From NCBI RefSeq assembly GCF_003049645.1, contig NZ_PYWK01000001.1:930001-994000 (forward strand): a stretch of DNA of 64,000 nt, given 5' to 3'. The notes under the pieces are model-generated. The model saw nothing but the letters and a program-made list of their open reading frames with translations. It was not told where the DNA came from and ran no database searches. Within the stretch, counting starts at the first letter, position 1. Each line of letters opens with the position of its first letter. Below are positions 8,315 through 17,135 of this stretch, in pieces. The DNA is from Metasolibacillus fluoroglycofenilyticus. Its GTDB lineage: Bacteria; Bacillota; Bacilli; Bacillales_A; Planococcaceae. The position numbers and the translations under genes are program-made.

Positions 8315-9355
8315 ATGACGAAGCAATTGACAGTAGCTGTCGTAGGCGCGACAGGAGCAGTAGGTTCAACAATGATGGAACTTTTAACGAAGCGTAATTT
8401 TCCAATTAAGCAAATAAAATTTCTAGCATCTGCACGTTCAGCAGGGAAGAAAATTGAATTTAATAAACAGTCATATACAATCGAAGAAGCAACACCTGAA
8501 AGCTTTGAAGGGGTAGATATTGCATTATTTTCAGCAGGTGGCTCCGTATCAGCAGCACTAGCACCTGAAGCAGCGAAGCGCGGAGCAATCGTTGTAGACA
8601 ATACAAGTCATTTCCGCATGGATCCAGAAGTACCGTTAGTTGTACCTGAGGTCAATCGACAAGCATTAAAGGATATTCCGAAGGGCATTATTGCCAACCC
8701 GAACTGTTCAACGATTCAAATGGTCGCAGCATTACAACCAATTCGTGAAAAATTTGGCTTAACAAAAGTAGTTGTTTCTACATACCAAGCTGTATCAGGC
8801 TCTGGTATTGCAGCAATTGAAGAGCTACAGACACAAAGCGCACAGTGGGATGCTGGAAAAAATGTTGAAGCGCATATTTTGCCTGCGAAAGCAGATAAAA
8901 AGCATTATCCAATTGCGCGCAATGTCATTCCGCAAATTGATAAATTCACAGACAACGGCTATACGTATGAAGAAATGAAAATGATTAATGAAACAAAAAA
9001 AATTCTAGAAATGCCTGAATTACAGGTGGCAGCAACTTGTGTGCGTGTGCCGGTAGTATCAGGACATTCAGAATCTGTATATATTGAACTTGAGCAAGAA
9101 GCGACAGTGCAAGATATTTTCGAAGTACTGAAAAATGCACCGGGTATCGTATTACAAGATGATATTGCTAATCAACAATATCCGATGCCGATTTTTGCTG
9201 AAGGAGAAGACCCTGTATTTGTAGGGCGAGTTCGCCAAGATTTAGACAATAAAAAAGGTTTCCATTTATGGATTGTATCGGACAATTTATTAAAAGGAGC
9301 GGCACTAAATTCGATTCAAATTGTTGAAGCAATGATAGAGGAAAACTTATTTTGA
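8315..9355 (+). CDS. asd: Aspartate-semialdehyde dehydrogenase
   Basis: Asd reduces aspartyl phosphate to aspartate semialdehyde with NADPH, feeding lysine, DAP, threonine and methionine synthesis. The 346-residue protein has the NADP motif VVGATGAVGSTMMELL at the N-terminus and the catalytic cysteine in IIANPNCSTIQM near residue 129. The active-site histidine lies in CVRVPVVSGHSE. ATG 8315 is chosen over an in-frame TTG at 8297 because GAGGAGA sits 9 bases before it. The neighbouring dapG aspartokinase of B. subtilis is missing. Confidence 0.96.
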   Translation: MTKQLTVAVVGATGAVGSTMMELLTKRNFPIKQIKFLASARSAGKKIEFNKQSYTIEEATPESFEGVDIALFSAGGSVSAALAPEAAKRGAIVVDNTSHFRMDPEVPLVVPEVNRQALKDIPKGIIANPNCSTIQMVAALQPIREKFGLTKVVVSTYQAVSGSGIAAIEELQTQSAQWDAGKNVEAHILPAKADKKHYPIARNVIPQIDKFTDNGYTYEEMKMINETKKILEMPELQVAATCVRVPVVSGHSESVYIELEQEATVQDIFEVLKNAPGIVLQDDIANQQYPMPIFAEGEDPVFVGRVRQDLDNKKGFHLWIVSDNLLKGAALNSIQIVEAMIEENLF

Positions 9356-9557
9356 TTCAGCTATTTGAGGGAAACAATTTATTCAGCAAATATAATAGCG
9401 TATTAATTTCAGAAAAATACTTAGTTCAGTTTGGAAGCAGCATATCTGCTGAATCAAAATAAAGCCCTCGGGCATATGATAGATTTTCAAAGGAAGCAGA
9501 AGTCTTTCTAAGAAAATCTATAGCTGAGGTGTAATTGATGATAAGAGGTGTAGAAGG
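9356..9557 (+). other. asd-dapA intergenic region with hairpins; no dapG
   Basis: No coding sequence is seen. It holds ATTCAGCA/TGCTGAAT arms (9379-9386, 9447-9454), a local CAGCA/TGCTG hairpin, and an ATAGATTTTC/GAAAATCTAT stem (9479-9488, 9512-9521). A family B-like end, GCTGAGGTGTAATTGATG, follows at 9522-9540. No lysine riboswitch or T-box signature was recognised. Confidence 0.5.
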
Positions 9558-10472
9558 ATGAATTTAGGTCGAATTGGAACGGCGATGATTACACCGTTCA
9601 AAGAGGATGGTACGATTAACTATCCGGAGCTTGAACGAATTATTAATCATTTAATCGATAATGGGACAGATAGCATTATCGCATGTGGAACGACATCTGA
9701 AAACCCAACGATGTCGACAGAGGAAAAGATAGAGGTTGTACGCTTCACTGTGGAAAAAGTAGCTGGACGTGTGCCGGTTATTGCTGGAACAGGGGATAAT
9801 GAAACAGCATACTCCATCATGATGACACATAAAGCGGAGGAAAATGGAGCGGATGGTATTATGCTCGTTGCTCCATATTATAATAAGCCAAATCAACGTG
9901 GTATTTATGCGCACTTTGAAACAATTGCGCGTGAAACAAAGCTACCAGTTATGTTATACAATGTACCTGGGCGTACGGCTGTCAATGTTACCTATGAAAC
10001 GTCAGTTGCTTTAAGCAGAATTCCGAATATTTTATGGATTAAAGAAGCGAGCGGTAACTTAGATCAAATGGGTGATATTATTGAAAATGTGGATAGCAAG
10101 GATAATTTCTTAGTTTATAGTGGAGATGATGGTTTAACATTACCGCTTTTAGCAATTGGTGGAGCAGGCATTATTTCAGTTGCTGCGCATGTTGTTGGCA
10201 ATGATATGCAATTAATGATGCGTGCATTTGAAGAAGGAAAGCATGAGCTAGCTGCAAAAATTCACCGTGCATTATTGCCATTAGTACGCGCGTTATTTGC
10301 ACAACCAAACCCATCCCCAGTTAAATATGCAATGACAAAATTAGGTTTTGATACATTGGCAGTGCGACTGCCGATGATGGAAATGACAGATGAAGAAAAA
10401 GCTGATTTTGATAAAATTTGGGATACGTACCAAGCAAAAATTGAAGCAATTCGTCAAACTTTACCAGTGTGA
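9558..10472 (+). CDS. dapA: 4-hydroxy-tetrahydrodipicolinate synthase
   Basis: DapA condenses pyruvate with aspartate semialdehyde, the first step committed to lysine, peptidoglycan DAP and spore dipicolinate. The 304-residue TIM barrel shows GTAMITPFKEDGTIN, the substrate-loop motif ACGTTSENPTMSTEEK, Tyr in YYNKPNQRGIYAHF, PGRTAVN and the Schiff-base lysine in ILWIKEASGNL near residue 160. AGAGGTG 9 bases before ATG supports the start. The stop codon lies inside its own terminator hairpin. Confidence 0.96.
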   Translation: MNLGRIGTAMITPFKEDGTINYPELERIINHLIDNGTDSIIACGTTSENPTMSTEEKIEVVRFTVEKVAGRVPVIAGTGDNETAYSIMMTHKAEENGADGIMLVAPYYNKPNQRGIYAHFETIARETKLPVMLYNVPGRTAVNVTYETSVALSRIPNILWIKEASGNLDQMGDIIENVDSKDNFLVYSGDDGLTLPLLAIGGAGIISVAAHVVGNDMQLMMRAFEEGKHELAAKIHRALLPLVRALFAQPNPSPVKYAMTKLGFDTLAVRLPMMEMTDEEKADFDKIWDTYQAKIEAIRQTLPV

Positions 10473-10492
10473 TGCATCACACTGGTTTTTTC
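10464..10492 (+). terminator. dapA terminator overlapping the stop codon
   Basis: A perfect palindrome, CCAGTGTGATGCATCACACTGG, contains the TGA stop and is followed by TTTTTT. Confidence 0.85.
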
Positions 10493-10607
10493 GTTCGCTT
10501 TATTCAAATTCATTTTTTATGAATTTTTAATTTGTGCTAAAAGAAAACTACACGTATAATGATTGATAAGTGGTTGCTGTTCGGGATAATTTTTAGGAGG
10601 AAATCAA

Positions 10608-12275
10608 GTGACGAAAGTAAAAAATGAAGTAATCCGTATCATCCCTCTAGGTGGGGTTAGTGAAATCGGAAAATCAATGTATGTAATAGAAATTGACGAG
10701 GAGCTATTTGTTGTCGACAGTGGGCTTATGTTCCCAGAGGATGAGATGCTCGGGATTGATATCGTCATACCGGATATTACGTATTTAGAAGAAAATAAAG
10801 AGCGTGTAAAAGGGATATTCTTAACGCACGGACATGAGGATGCAATCGGTTCAATTGCCTACGTATTGAATAAAATAAAAGCACCCGTATATGGCTCGAA
10901 ACTAACAGTTGCGCTTGCAAAAGAGCATTTAAAAGAGATGCCTGCACCGCATCCAGTGAAATTTTTTGAAGTGACAAATAAAAGTCGTATGAATTTCAAT
11001 TCGACGTATGTAACATTTTTCCATACAACACATAGTATCCCCGATTCGCTAGGGATTGTGTTCCATACGTCAGAAGGCGCGATTGTGCATACAGGAGAAT
11101 TCAAATTTGACCAAGCAGCACAGGGCAAATTTAGACCTGATATAGCAACGATGGCCAAGCTTGGTGAAGAAGGGGTATTTATTTTATTATCTGAATCAAC
11201 TGAGGCGGAGCGTCCAGGCTATACGACAAGTGAGGCAGTTGTTAGTGAGCAGCTAGCCAAAACATTCCATTCAGCACAGGGACGAATTTTAGTAGCGGTA
11301 TATGCTTCAAACTTTATTCGTGTGCAACAAGTATTTACACAGGCACAAAGCTCTTTCCGTAAAGTTGCGATTGTCGGTAAATCACTAGAAAAAGTAGTAG
11401 AGTTAGGAACATCGCTTGGCTATTTAGATATTGATGAAGATACGCTAATTCCAGTAAGTGATATTCATAAATATGAAGATGATGAAATTATTATTATCGC
11501 AACAGGTAACCAAGGCGAACCACTTGAAGCTCTTGATAAAATTGTGCGTAAGCATCATCGTGATATTAAAATTAAACAAACAGATACTGTGTTAATTACA
11601 TTTACGCCATCTCCAGGAATGGAAGTGCAAATGTATAAAACGATGAACCAGCTTGCAAAAGCTGGGGCTAAGGTGCTATCAGCAGATAAAAAGGTTCATG
11701 TTTCTGGACATGGTAGCCAAGAAGATTTGAAATTAATGTTAAATCTGATGCAACCAAAGTATTTTGTGCCAATTCAAGGGGAATACCGCATGTTAATTGC
11801 CCATTCCAAATTAGCACAGTCTTTAGGGATGCAAAAATCACAAATTTTTATTGCGGATAAAGGCGATATTGTAGAATATAAAAACGGTAAAATGCGCATG
11901 AGTGGTCGTGTTCAGGCAGGCAATGTATTAATCGACGGTATTGGTGTAGGCGATGTTGGTAATATCGTCTTGCGCGATCGCAAACTGCTATCACAGGATG
12001 GGATTTTTATTGTTGTTGTTACGCTAAACCGAGCACAAAAGAAAATTGCATCGGGCCCTGAAATATTGTCGCGCGGATTTGTTTATGTACGGGAATCAGA
12101 GGAGTTAATGGTCGAAGCATCTGATATTGCACGTGAGGTTATTGAAAAATACGTGAATAAGGATACGTTTGAATGGACAAATATTAAACAAGAAATACGT
12201 GATACACTTAATCAATATTTATTCCAAAAAACGAAGCGCCGCCCAATGATTATCCCAATTATTATGGAATATTAA
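10608..12275 (+). CDS. rnjB: Ribonuclease J2
   Basis: RNase J2 is a metallo-beta-lactamase/beta-CASP ribonuclease that partners RNase J1 in mRNA decay and rRNA processing. The 555-residue length fits. The metal motif reads HGHEDA at residues 74-79, with Ala where J1-type enzymes have a second His, typical of the weakly active J2 paralogue. Later motifs include HTTHSIPDSLGIV, HTGEFKFDQ, SGHGSQEDLKLML and VPIQGEYRML. The GTG start has AGGAGG before it. The gene sits between dapA and spoIIIE; tepA/ylzJ, which follow in B. subtilis, are absent. Confidence 0.93.
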   Translation: MTKVKNEVIRIIPLGGVSEIGKSMYVIEIDEELFVVDSGLMFPEDEMLGIDIVIPDITYLEENKERVKGIFLTHGHEDAIGSIAYVLNKIKAPVYGSKLTVALAKEHLKEMPAPHPVKFFEVTNKSRMNFNSTYVTFFHTTHSIPDSLGIVFHTSEGAIVHTGEFKFDQAAQGKFRPDIATMAKLGEEGVFILLSESTEAERPGYTTSEAVVSEQLAKTFHSAQGRILVAVYASNFIRVQQVFTQAQSSFRKVAIVGKSLEKVVELGTSLGYLDIDEDTLIPVSDIHKYEDDEIIIIATGNQGEPLEALDKIVRKHHRDIKIKQTDTVLITFTPSPGMEVQMYKTMNQLAKAGAKVLSADKKVHVSGHGSQEDLKLMLNLMQPKYFVPIQGEYRMLIAHSKLAQSLGMQKSQIFIADKGDIVEYKNGKMRMSGRVQAGNVLIDGIGVGDVGNIVLRDRKLLSQDGIFIVVVTLNRAQKKIASGPEILSRGFVYVRESEELMVEASDIAREVIEKYVNKDTFEWTNIKQEIRDTLNQYLFQKTKRRPMIIPIIMEY

Positions 12276-12288
12276 GCGATAAAGGGGG

Positions 12289-12334
12289 AGCGTCTGAAAA
12301 GCGTGCGAGGCACTGCTGTTCAGACGCTTCGTTT
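12289..12334 (+). terminator. Family T terminator after rnjB
   Basis: AGCGTCTGAAAAGCG and CTGTTCAGACGCT enclose a GTGC...GCAC loop. The T-run is interrupted. Confidence 0.75.
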
Positions 12335-12370
12335 GCGTTTTATTAAACTCGTAAGAAAGGAACAGGTGTA

Positions 12371-14596
12371 ATGGCGAACAAAGGAAAGAAAAAACAATTG
12401 AAGGCAAATAAAAAAGAATGGCATCCACTTACCTATGAAATTGTTGGTATTTTATGTATTGCTTATGCAATTATTATTTATTTTGAATATGGTATAGTTG
12501 GACGCTTTACACAATCAATTGCTTTATTTTTATTTGGCAATTTGCATTTCGTCATCCCGTTTTTACTCGTTTTAGTAGCATCAATGATGATGGTAAGACG
12601 ACGTGGTGTGACGATGAAAAACCGTGTTGTCATTGGTGTTTTTCTTATGATATGTAGTCTTACTGTGTTTAGCCATAGCCTGCTTTTTGAGGAATTGCAT
12701 AAGGCGAACGCACTACTATCCAATTCAGTGTTACGTGAAACTTGGCGCCTTTTAATTGAAATGGATGGCGTTGCTAATAGAGGCCAAGCGCTTGGTGGTG
12801 GTATAGTGGGCGCATTGCTTTTTAGTGTACTACATGTTTTATTTGACTCGACTGGGGCAAAGGTAGCAGCATGGGTTCTACTATTTATAGGCATCATATT
12901 AGTAACAGGCAAAGCGCTTGTTCCGATTATGATGGAAAAAACGCCTGCGCTGAAAAGAAAGCTTGCACGCCCAAAAAAAGAGAAAAAACGCCGTTCGCCC
13001 AAATCCGTAACTTCCGAAACGGAGATGCTTGCAACAGAGGAAACGATTGTACATGAAGAGCCAATTATTTCAGCCTTTACGCAACCGCAAATTCGCGAAG
13101 AAGAGTCGGAAGTGATTGAAATCGAAATTGAAGAAATACTGGAAGAGCCTGTGCAAATGAATGAATCGGAAAGTCCGTACACATTACCATCAACTCTATT
13201 GCTACAATTACCGCCCGCACATGATCAAAGTGGAGAGTATAGCATTATTCAAGCAAACGCTAAAAAACTAGAGCAAACATTGCTAAGTTTTGGGGTAAAG
13301 GCAAAGGTGGTTCAAGTGCATTTAGGACCTGCTGTGACAAAATATGAGGTGCTTCCTGATGTAGGAGTAAAGGTAAGTAAAATAGTTAGCTTGCAAGATG
13401 ACTTGGCATTAGCGCTAGCTGCGAAGGATATTCGTTTAGAGGCGCCAATTCCAGGGAAATCTGCTATCGGAATTGAAGTACCTAATAATGAAGTTGCAAT
13501 TGTAACATTAAGAGAAGTAATTGAAGTGCCTGAAAACAAGGCATCGAGTAAATTATTGATTAGCTTTGGTCGCGATGTCACAGGACAAGCAATGCTGGCG
13601 GAGCTTAATAAAATGCCACATTTACTCGTTGCTGGCTCAACAGGCAGTGGTAAAAGTGTATGTATTAATGGGATAATTATTTCTATTTTACTACGAGCGG
13701 CGCCACATGAAGTACGAATGATGATGATTGATCCAAAAATGGTTGAGCTAACAGTATACAATGGTATTCCGCATTTACTTGCACCTGTTGTAACAGATCC
13801 ACGTAAAGCCGCGCAAGCATTGCAAAAAATTGTTTCTGAAATGGAACGGCGCTATGACCTCTTTTCACATACAGGAACGCGCAACATTGAAGGATATAAT
13901 GAGCATATTGAGCAGCACAATGCACAAAATATGGAGCAACAAGCTAAATTACCATATATCGTTGTCATTGTAGATGAGCTTGCAGATTTAATGATGGTTG
14001 CCTCAAATGAGGTTGAGGATGCGATAACGCGTTTAGCGCAAATGGCACGTGCAGCAGGTATTCATTTAATCATCGCAACACAGCGTCCATCCGTAGATGT
14101 TATTACAGGAATTATTAAAGCCAATATTCCATCGCGCATTGCCTTTGCTGTATCCTCTGCTGTTGATTCACGCACAATTTTAGATATGGGTGGCGCAGAA
14201 AGATTGCTTGGACGCGGTGATATGCTATTTTTACCAGCGGGAGCCTCCAAACCTGTACGTGTACAAGGAGCCTTTGTATCGGATAAGGAAGTAGAAGCAG
14301 TTGTTGATTTTGTTATACAGCAGCAAAAAGCACAATATGAGGAGTCAATGATTCCAACTGAAGTGCCGCAAACAGATATTGCTGAGGAAACGGATGATTT
14401 ATACGATGAAGCTGTAATGCTTGTGGTTGAGCAGCAAAGTGCCTCGGTATCAATGTTACAACGTCGTTTTCGTATAGGCTATGCAAGAGCTGCACGCATT
14501 GTTGATCAAATGGAAATGCGTGGGGTTGTTGGGCCGCCTGATGGTAGTCGACCACGCCAAGTATTGCTAGCAAAATCTAGCATTTCAAGCGAATAG
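12371..14596 (+). CDS. spoIIIE: DNA translocase SpoIIIE/FtsK
   Basis: This ATP-driven DNA pump moves the chromosome into the forespore across the sporulation septum. The 741-residue protein has four N-terminal membrane helices (about residues 20-180), an acidic and charged linker (about 190-260), and the RecA-like motor with Walker [11 protein letters not shown] near residue 421 and Walker [14 protein letters not shown]-terminal winged-helix gamma domain, including [19 protein letters not shown], reads orienting DNA motifs. It could serve as FtsK too; the position next to ymfC favours SpoIIIE. Confidence 0.93.
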   Translation: MANKGKKKQLKANKKEWHPLTYEIVGILCIAYAIIIYFEYGIVGRFTQSIALFLFGNLHFVIPFLLVLVASMMMVRRRGVTMKNRVVIGVFLMICSLTVFSHSLLFEELHKANALLSNSVLRETWRLLIEMDGVANRGQALGGGIVGALLFSVLHVLFDSTGAKVAAWVLLFIGIILVTGKALVPIMMEKTPALKRKLARPKKEKKRRSPKSVTSETEMLATEETIVHEEPIISAFTQPQIREEESEVIEIEIEEILEEPVQMNESESPYTLPSTLLLQLPPAHDQSGEYSIIQANAKKLEQTLLSFGVKAKVVQVHLGPAVTKYEVLPDVGVKVSKIVSLQDDLALALAAKDIRLEAPIPGKSAIGIEVPNNEVAIVTLREVIEVPENKASSKLLISFGRDVTGQAMLAELNKMPHLLVAGSTGSGKSVCINGIIISILLRAAPHEVRMMMIDPKMVELTVYNGIPHLLAPVVTDPRKAAQALQKIVSEMERRYDLFSHTGTRNIEGYNEHIEQHNAQNMEQQAKLPYIVVIVDELADLMMVASNEVEDAITRLAQMARAAGIHLIIATQRPSVDVITGIIKANIPSRIAFAVSSAVDSRTILDMGGAERLLGRGDMLFLPAGASKPVRVQGAFVSDKEVEAVVDFVIQQQKAQYEESMIPTEVPQTDIAEETDDLYDEAVMLVVEQQSASVSMLQRRFRIGYARAARIVDQMEMRGVVGPPDGSRPRQVLLAKSSISSE

Positions 14597-14605
14597 TGAT
14601 AACAG

Positions 14606-14620
14606 ACTTTTCAGAATGTT
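14606..14620 (+). promoter_or_regulatory. CodY-like box upstream of ymfC-nup
   Basis: ACTTTTCAGAATGTT matches the CodY consensus AATTTTCWGAAAATT at 12 of 15 positions. CodY control of a nucleoside importer is known in B. subtilis. The match here is only moderate. Confidence 0.3.
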
Positions 14621-14683
14621 ATTTCTTCGTTCAAAAATTAATATAAATTTTATGATTCAGTAACACTTTTTAAATAAATGTAT

Positions 14684-14711
14684 TTGCAACAGCAAGTAAA
14701 AATGTTATATT
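14684..14711 (+). promoter_or_regulatory. Probable sigma-A promoter of ymfC
   Basis: TTGCAA and TATATT are 16 bases apart, about 65 bases before the ymfC start. Confidence 0.5.
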
Positions 14712-14776
14712 GAAAACTAATTAGTAGGAATGTTGTACATCAGATGTCTGATCTCTTTGTTGGTGGTGGTGAAAAA

Positions 14777-15505
14777 GTGACAATTAAAACAGATCACCGT
14801 CATCTATACTTACAAGTGATTGATCGCTTAAAATCAGATATAGAGAAGGGGATTTATCAAGAAAATGAAAAATTACCCTCTGAATTTGAGTTATCCAAAT
14901 CACTTGGAGTAAGTCGTGCCACTTTACGCGAGGCGCTACGATTGTTGGAGGAAGAAAACGTTATCATCCGTCGACACGGTGTGGGGACATTCATCAACCC
15001 TAAGCCAGTATTTACTTCGGGAATTGAACAATTGTCGAGTATTTCATCAATGATTGAGCAAGCAGGAATGACACCGGGCACGATTTTTATAAAAGCGACA
15101 GAAGAAAAATCGACTGAGGATGATATAAAGCGTTTTCAAACCGACATTGATGACAATGTGATCACGATTGAACGTGTAAGAACAGCGGATGGGGAGCCGG
15201 TTGTTTATTGTATTGATAAAGTACCAGCTAACTATTTACCGCAGCAATTTGTTAATAATCAGGATGTATCTCTTTTTTCAGCACTTGAAAAATCAGGTGC
15301 TATCCATGTCAACTATGCGATCACATACATCGATCCTATAGGTTTTCATGAGGAGGTTTCGCCTATTTTAGACTGCGGTCCTGAAACGGCGTTACTCGTC
15401 TTGAAGCAACTTCATTACGATGATAATGATCGGGTAGTTTTATATTCTAAAAATTATTTTAGAGCTGATAAATTCAGCTTCCATGTAGTACGAAAAAGGG
15501 TGTAG
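14777..15505 (+). CDS. ymfC: GntR/HutC family transcriptional regulator (YmfC-like)
   Basis: The 242-residue regulator has an N-terminal winged helix ([40 protein letters not shown] pattern, about residues 30-70) and a C-terminal UTRA ligand-binding domain ([17 protein letters not shown] and [19 protein letters not shown]). GTG 14777 is taken as start because of the GGTGGTG run before it; ATG 14744 is the alternative. It lies directly before the nucleoside-importer genes, so it plausibly controls them, but the ligand cannot be read from sequence. Confidence 0.88.
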   Translation: MTIKTDHRHLYLQVIDRLKSDIEKGIYQENEKLPSEFELSKSLGVSRATLREALRLLEEENVIIRRHGVGTFINPKPVFTSGIEQLSSISSMIEQAGMTPGTIFIKATEEKSTEDDIKRFQTDIDDNVITIERVRTADGEPVVYCIDKVPANYLPQQFVNNQDVSLFSALEKSGAIHVNYAITYIDPIGFHEEVSPILDCGPETALLVLKQLHYDDNDRVVLYSKNYFRADKFSFHVVRKRV

Positions 15506-15559
15506 AACAAATTTTATTTCCTGCTAATGACTAAAAAACCTTTCTAGGAGGATTCACTA

Positions 15560-16657
15560 ATGAAAAAACGTAAATTTGGTTTATTAATCTCATCAGTTGT
15601 AGCTACAGGTGCGATTTTAGGTGCATGTGGTACAGATGAGGACAAAAATGACAACGCATCAACAAACGAAGGCTCAAACGATAATGGTACTGAAACTTCA
15701 ACAGGCGGCATTTCAGTAGCGATGGTAACAGACGTAGGTGGCGTTGATGATAAATCATTCAACCAATCTGCTTGGGAAGGTATCCAACAATTTGGTAGCG
15801 AAAATGGTTTAACAAAAGGCGATGGTGGTTTTGATTACTTACAATCGGCTTCAGATGCTGACTACAACACGAACTTAAACAGCTTATTACGTCGTGATTT
15901 CGACTTAGTATTTGGTGTAGGTTTCTTAATGCAAGATGCAGTTCTTGAAATTGCTAACCAACAAAAAGATGCACAATTAGCAATTATCGATGCAGTAGTA
16001 GATGCACCAAACGTAGTATCGGTATTATTTAAAGAGCAAGAAGGTGCTTTCCTTGCTGGTGTAGCTGCAGCTGAAATGTCTCAAACAGGCAAAATCGGCT
16101 TTATCGGTGGACAATCAATTCCTGTAATCGAGCGCTTCCACGCAGGCTTCTTAGCAGGTGCAAAAGCTGCAAACCCTGATATCGTAATCGAAGAATATTA
16201 TGCAGAAGCATTCGATAAAGCTGAATTAGGTAAAACGGCTGCTAACCGCATGTACTCTTCAGGTGTAGACATTATCTTCCACGCTGCTGGTGGTACAGGA
16301 AATGGCGTATTTACAGAAGCAAAAGAGCGTAAAGAAAAAGATGCTAATGCAAACGTATGGGTAATCGGTGTAGACGCTGACCAATATGCAGAAGGTCAAG
16401 TGGGCGACCATAATATTACATTAACATCTATGTTAAAAGGTGTAGCGCATGCAGTAGTAGATATTTCTAACCGTACACAAGACGGTAACTTCCCAGGTGG
16501 AGAAACAATTGTTTATGGCTTAGCTGAAGATGGTGTAGGTCTTGCTGATTCACGTGGTGCGATTACAGATGATGTTTTAGCATCAATTGAAGAATTCAAA
16601 GGGAAAATTGCTTCAGGTGAAATCGTAGTACCTGAACATCCAAATGATGTAAAATAA
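15560..16657 (+). CDS. nupN: BMP-family nucleoside-binding lipoprotein
   Basis: This is the extracellular substrate-binding subunit of an ABC nucleoside importer. The signal peptide ends in lipobox LGAC, with the lipid-attached Cys at residue 23, followed by an acidic Asn/Thr-rich linker. The periplasmic-binding core starts at VAMVTDVGGVDDKSFNQSAWEGI (binding-pocket Asp and Asn) and includes FGVGFLMQDAV, GFIGGQSIPVIERFHAGF and HAAGGTGNGVF. The length, 365 residues, is normal. nupOPQ lie downstream beyond a terminator, allowing more binding protein than transporter to be made. Confidence 0.93.
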   Translation: MKKRKFGLLISSVVATGAILGACGTDEDKNDNASTNEGSNDNGTETSTGGISVAMVTDVGGVDDKSFNQSAWEGIQQFGSENGLTKGDGGFDYLQSASDADYNTNLNSLLRRDFDLVFGVGFLMQDAVLEIANQQKDAQLAIIDAVVDAPNVVSVLFKEQEGAFLAGVAAAEMSQTGKIGFIGGQSIPVIERFHAGFLAGAKAANPDIVIEEYYAEAFDKAELGKTAANRMYSSGVDIIFHAAGGTGNGVFTEAKERKEKDANANVWVIGVDADQYAEGQVGDHNITLTSMLKGVAHAVVDISNRTQDGNFPGGETIVYGLAEDGVGLADSRGAITDDVLASIEEFKGKIASGEIVVPEHPNDVK

Positions 16658-16670
16658 TTCAGTTATAATT

Positions 16671-16708
16671 AATCATCATAGGAGTCTACAGATTCCTATG
16701 ATGATTTT
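16671..16708 (+). terminator. nupN terminator
   Basis: A 13-bp stem AATCATCATAGGA/TCCTATGATGATT is followed by TTTTC. Partial read-through would set the nupN to nupOPQ ratio. Confidence 0.85.
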
Positions 16709-16746
16709 CTCACTGTAATGGAAGTTTTAACTTCTTTTAGTAGTCT

Positions 16747-16858
16747 TTATCCCGTATTAGCGGGCAGTAAGACGCCCACTTCGAGACTTGAGTAAAAATC
16801 GGCTTAAGGATAATTGGGGGAGGAGGAAACACGCCACTGATTGAAGTTTCACTTTATA
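16747..16858 (-). repeat. Family A dispersed repeat, copy A2 (internally deleted)
   Basis: On the minus strand it begins TATAAAGTGAAACTTCAATCAG and ends in CTAATACGGGATAAA, but the central part with the variable arm is missing. It lies between nupN and nupO. Confidence 0.75.
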
Positions 16859-16982
16859 GGTGGCAAGCTGAATGCATTTATTGTAATACATAAGGCTAAT
16901 TCGTTTTGTGTTTTACTAAAGCTAGCAGGAGTTTAAGAGAAATAAATTGAATTACATTGTTTATTAGATGAAAGTTAATAGA

Positions 16983-17100
16983 TGGGGCTGTCGAATCAAT
17001 CCAAGTGTTAAAAAGACGGATACTTCGACAAAAGTGCGAACTGCTGTCGGGAAACGCAGGATACCCATCTGCTTTCCCGACAGCCCCATGTGTTAATTTT
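16983..17100 (+). terminator. Large GC-rich hairpin upstream of nupO
   Basis: GCTGTCGGGAAACGCAG pairs with CTGCTTTCCCGACAGC (17043-17088) ahead of a short T-run. A further GGGGCTGTCG arm at 16985-16994 could pair with CGACAGCCCC instead, giving two alternative structures. The layout resembles the family T terminators. Confidence 0.55.
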
Positions 17101-17135
17101 TCTAAATTTAAAATGTGCCTAAAGGAGTGAAACGC

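Noticed and set aside
9473..9481. Sigma-K-like -10 (CATATGATA) before dapA
   Set aside because: No AC at the right distance upstream, and such a short motif is expected by chance in AT-rich DNA.
9356..9557. Lysine riboswitch or T-box before dapA
   Set aside because: Hairpins are present, but no lysine-riboswitch core or T-box sequence was recognised.
12478..13182. A 234-codon minus-strand open frame inside spoIIIE
   Set aside because: It is antisense to the membrane and linker part of a clear SpoIIIE; its serine/isoleucine-rich composition is what antisense of that codon usage gives.
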